From contig JAAYJY010000295.1 in the NCBI GenBank assembly GCA_012522705.1, positions 1 through 6,088 of the forward strand: a stretch of 6,088 nt of DNA, read 5' to 3'. Under the pieces are notes generated by a model, which had not been told where the DNA came from, did no database searches, and worked only from the letters and a program-made list of their open reading frames with translations. The stretch comes from Syntrophomonadaceae bacterium (GTDB taxonomy: Bacteria > Bacillota > Syntrophomonadia > Syntrophomonadales > Syntrophomonadaceae). Made by a program: the position numbers and the translations under genes. Each line of letters starts with the position of its first letter. The stretch's first letter is position 1. Shown in pieces: positions 5,382 through 6,088 of the stretch.

Positions 5382-6088
5382 CAGTCTGGCGTAAAACATA
5401 CCGTCCGTGCCATATTTGCCTGGCAGTACCGTCAACATCCCGCTGCCGGCACGATGTGCATCATGGCTGTCAAGGGGAAAGAAGGATATTTCATCCCGGA
5501 AACCATCCAGGCTGAACTCAGGGTGCCGGGCTATATACCCCCGCACCTGGTCTTCGTTCTCCGTCTTGGTTATGGTGCAGGTGGAGTAAACCAGTCTTCC
5601 CCCGCTTTTTACAAATTGGCCGGCTTTCTCGAGCATTTGAGTCTGCAGCCCCTCCAAGTCGGCCAAATCCTGGGGCGTCTTGCGCCAGCGGGCATCGGAA
5701 CGGCGGTTCAATACCCCCAGGCCGGCGCAGGGAGCATCCAGAAGCACCCCATCGGTGGATGGCGACGGCTCCAGGGCCAGTATGTCCTGGGGCTGACCGT
5801 TGATGATCGACAATCCCAATTGGGTATAGTTAGATTTTAGCAGATTGATTTTATGGTTGTGAATATCGTAAGCATCGATCCTGCCCTTATCACCCATTAG
5901 TTCCGCCATAAAAGTAGTTTTACCGCCTACCCCGCAGCATAGGTCAAGCATGGTGGCGTCCGGCCGGGGGTCAAGGATATTTACCGCCAGCATCGAAGCC
6001 TCGTTTTGGACATAGAAGAGGCCTTTCCGATAAGCTTCCGATTGGGCCAGGCTGTTTTCCATTTTATCCACCAGCACTGCCCAGGGTG
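5367..6088 (-). CDS. rsmB: RsmB, 16S rRNA m5C967 methyltransferase (C-terminal part, 5' end outside window)
   Basis: The reading frame is open to the right edge, so the gene starts outside the window. About 240 C-terminal residues are present out of roughly 430-450 usual for RsmB; the NusB-like RNA-binding N-terminus is missing from view. A GTG at 6077 is in frame but lies mid-domain and is not a likely start. The protein methylates C967 of 16S rRNA using SAM. Counting from that GTG: GLFYVQNEASML (19-30) is the family lead-in block; LDLCCGVGGKT (44-54) is SAM motif I; Asp71 is the likely ribose-binding acid; DAPCAGLG (114-121) is motif IV with Cys117; and STCTITKTENE (165-175) is motif VI with catalytic Cys167. 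Both cysteines of the m5C mechanism are present, so it should be active. Motif I has VGGKT where PGGKT is usual. It ends 8 nt before rlmN. RsmF-type enzymes are less likely given the neighbourhood. Confidence 0.92.
   Translation of the reverse strand, partial: PWAVLVDKMENSLAQSEAYRKGLFYVQNEASMLAVNILDPRPDATMLDLCCGVGGKTTFMAELMGDKGRIDAYDIHNHKINLLKSNYTQLGLSIINGQPQDILALEPSPSTDGVLLDAPCAGLGVLNRRSDARWRKTPQDLADLEGLQTQMLEKAGQFVKSGGRLVYSTCTITKTENEDQVRGYIARHPEFSLDGFRDEISFFPLDSHDAHRAGSGMLTVLPGKYGTDGMFYARLRRTD

Noticed and set aside
6075..6077. GTG at 6077 as the start of a short methyltransferase gene
   Set aside because: The frame continues upstream to the window edge and the GTG falls inside the conserved RsmB region. 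The gene is cut by the window, not truncated in the genome as far as can be seen.

Overview
The window is a tightly packed, single-strand stretch of chromosome. All seven recognisable genes lie on the minus strand, so transcription runs from the right end to the left. In transcription order they are: rsmB (3' part only, entering from the right edge), rlmN, prpC, prkC, rsgA, rpe, and the first codons of miaB (running off the left edge). This order from rsmB to rpe is the well-known conserved operon core of Bacillota (def-fmt-rsmB-rlmN-prpC-prkC-rsgA-rpe in many members). The PASTA kinase of PrkC type and the strong AGGAGG-type ribosome binding sites also point to that phylum. The base composition, roughly half G+C by eye, and the radical-SAM enzymes suggest a Clostridia-type anaerobe with moderate G+C. 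I cannot name a genus, and a Syntrophomonas-like or Peptococcaceae-like lineage is only a guess.

Layout (plus-strand coordinates): miaB start 1-104; rpe 121-804; rsgA 804-1682; prkC 1708-3510; prpC 3523-4230; a 54-nt AT-rich gap 4231-4284; rlmN 4285-5358; rsmB 5367-6088. Spacings are 8, 54, 12, 25, -1 and 16 nt, so the whole set probably forms one transcription unit. The only gap with room for an internal promoter is the one ahead of prpC-prkC. No RNA genes, mobile elements, CRISPR arrays or convincing intrinsic terminators were seen. No stretch of 300 bases lacks a gene.

The genes share a theme of ribosome and tRNA maturation under growth control. RsmB methylates 16S rRNA. RlmN methylates 23S rRNA and, in some bacteria, tRNA A37. 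RsgA is the GTPase of late 30S assembly. MiaB thiomethylates tRNA A37. Between them sits a phosphatase/kinase pair in which PrkC senses cell-wall fragments through three extracellular PASTA repeats and PrpC reverses its phosphorylations. Rpe is the pentose-phosphate epimerase.

The window is mostly ordinary, conserved housekeeping DNA and I found no undescribed system. Points worth a second look are miaB directly after rpe, a small palindrome between a perfect but distant Shine-Dalgarno and the rlmN start, the AT-rich gap before prpC, variant methyltransferase motifs in RsmB, and the extra C-terminal domain of PrkC.
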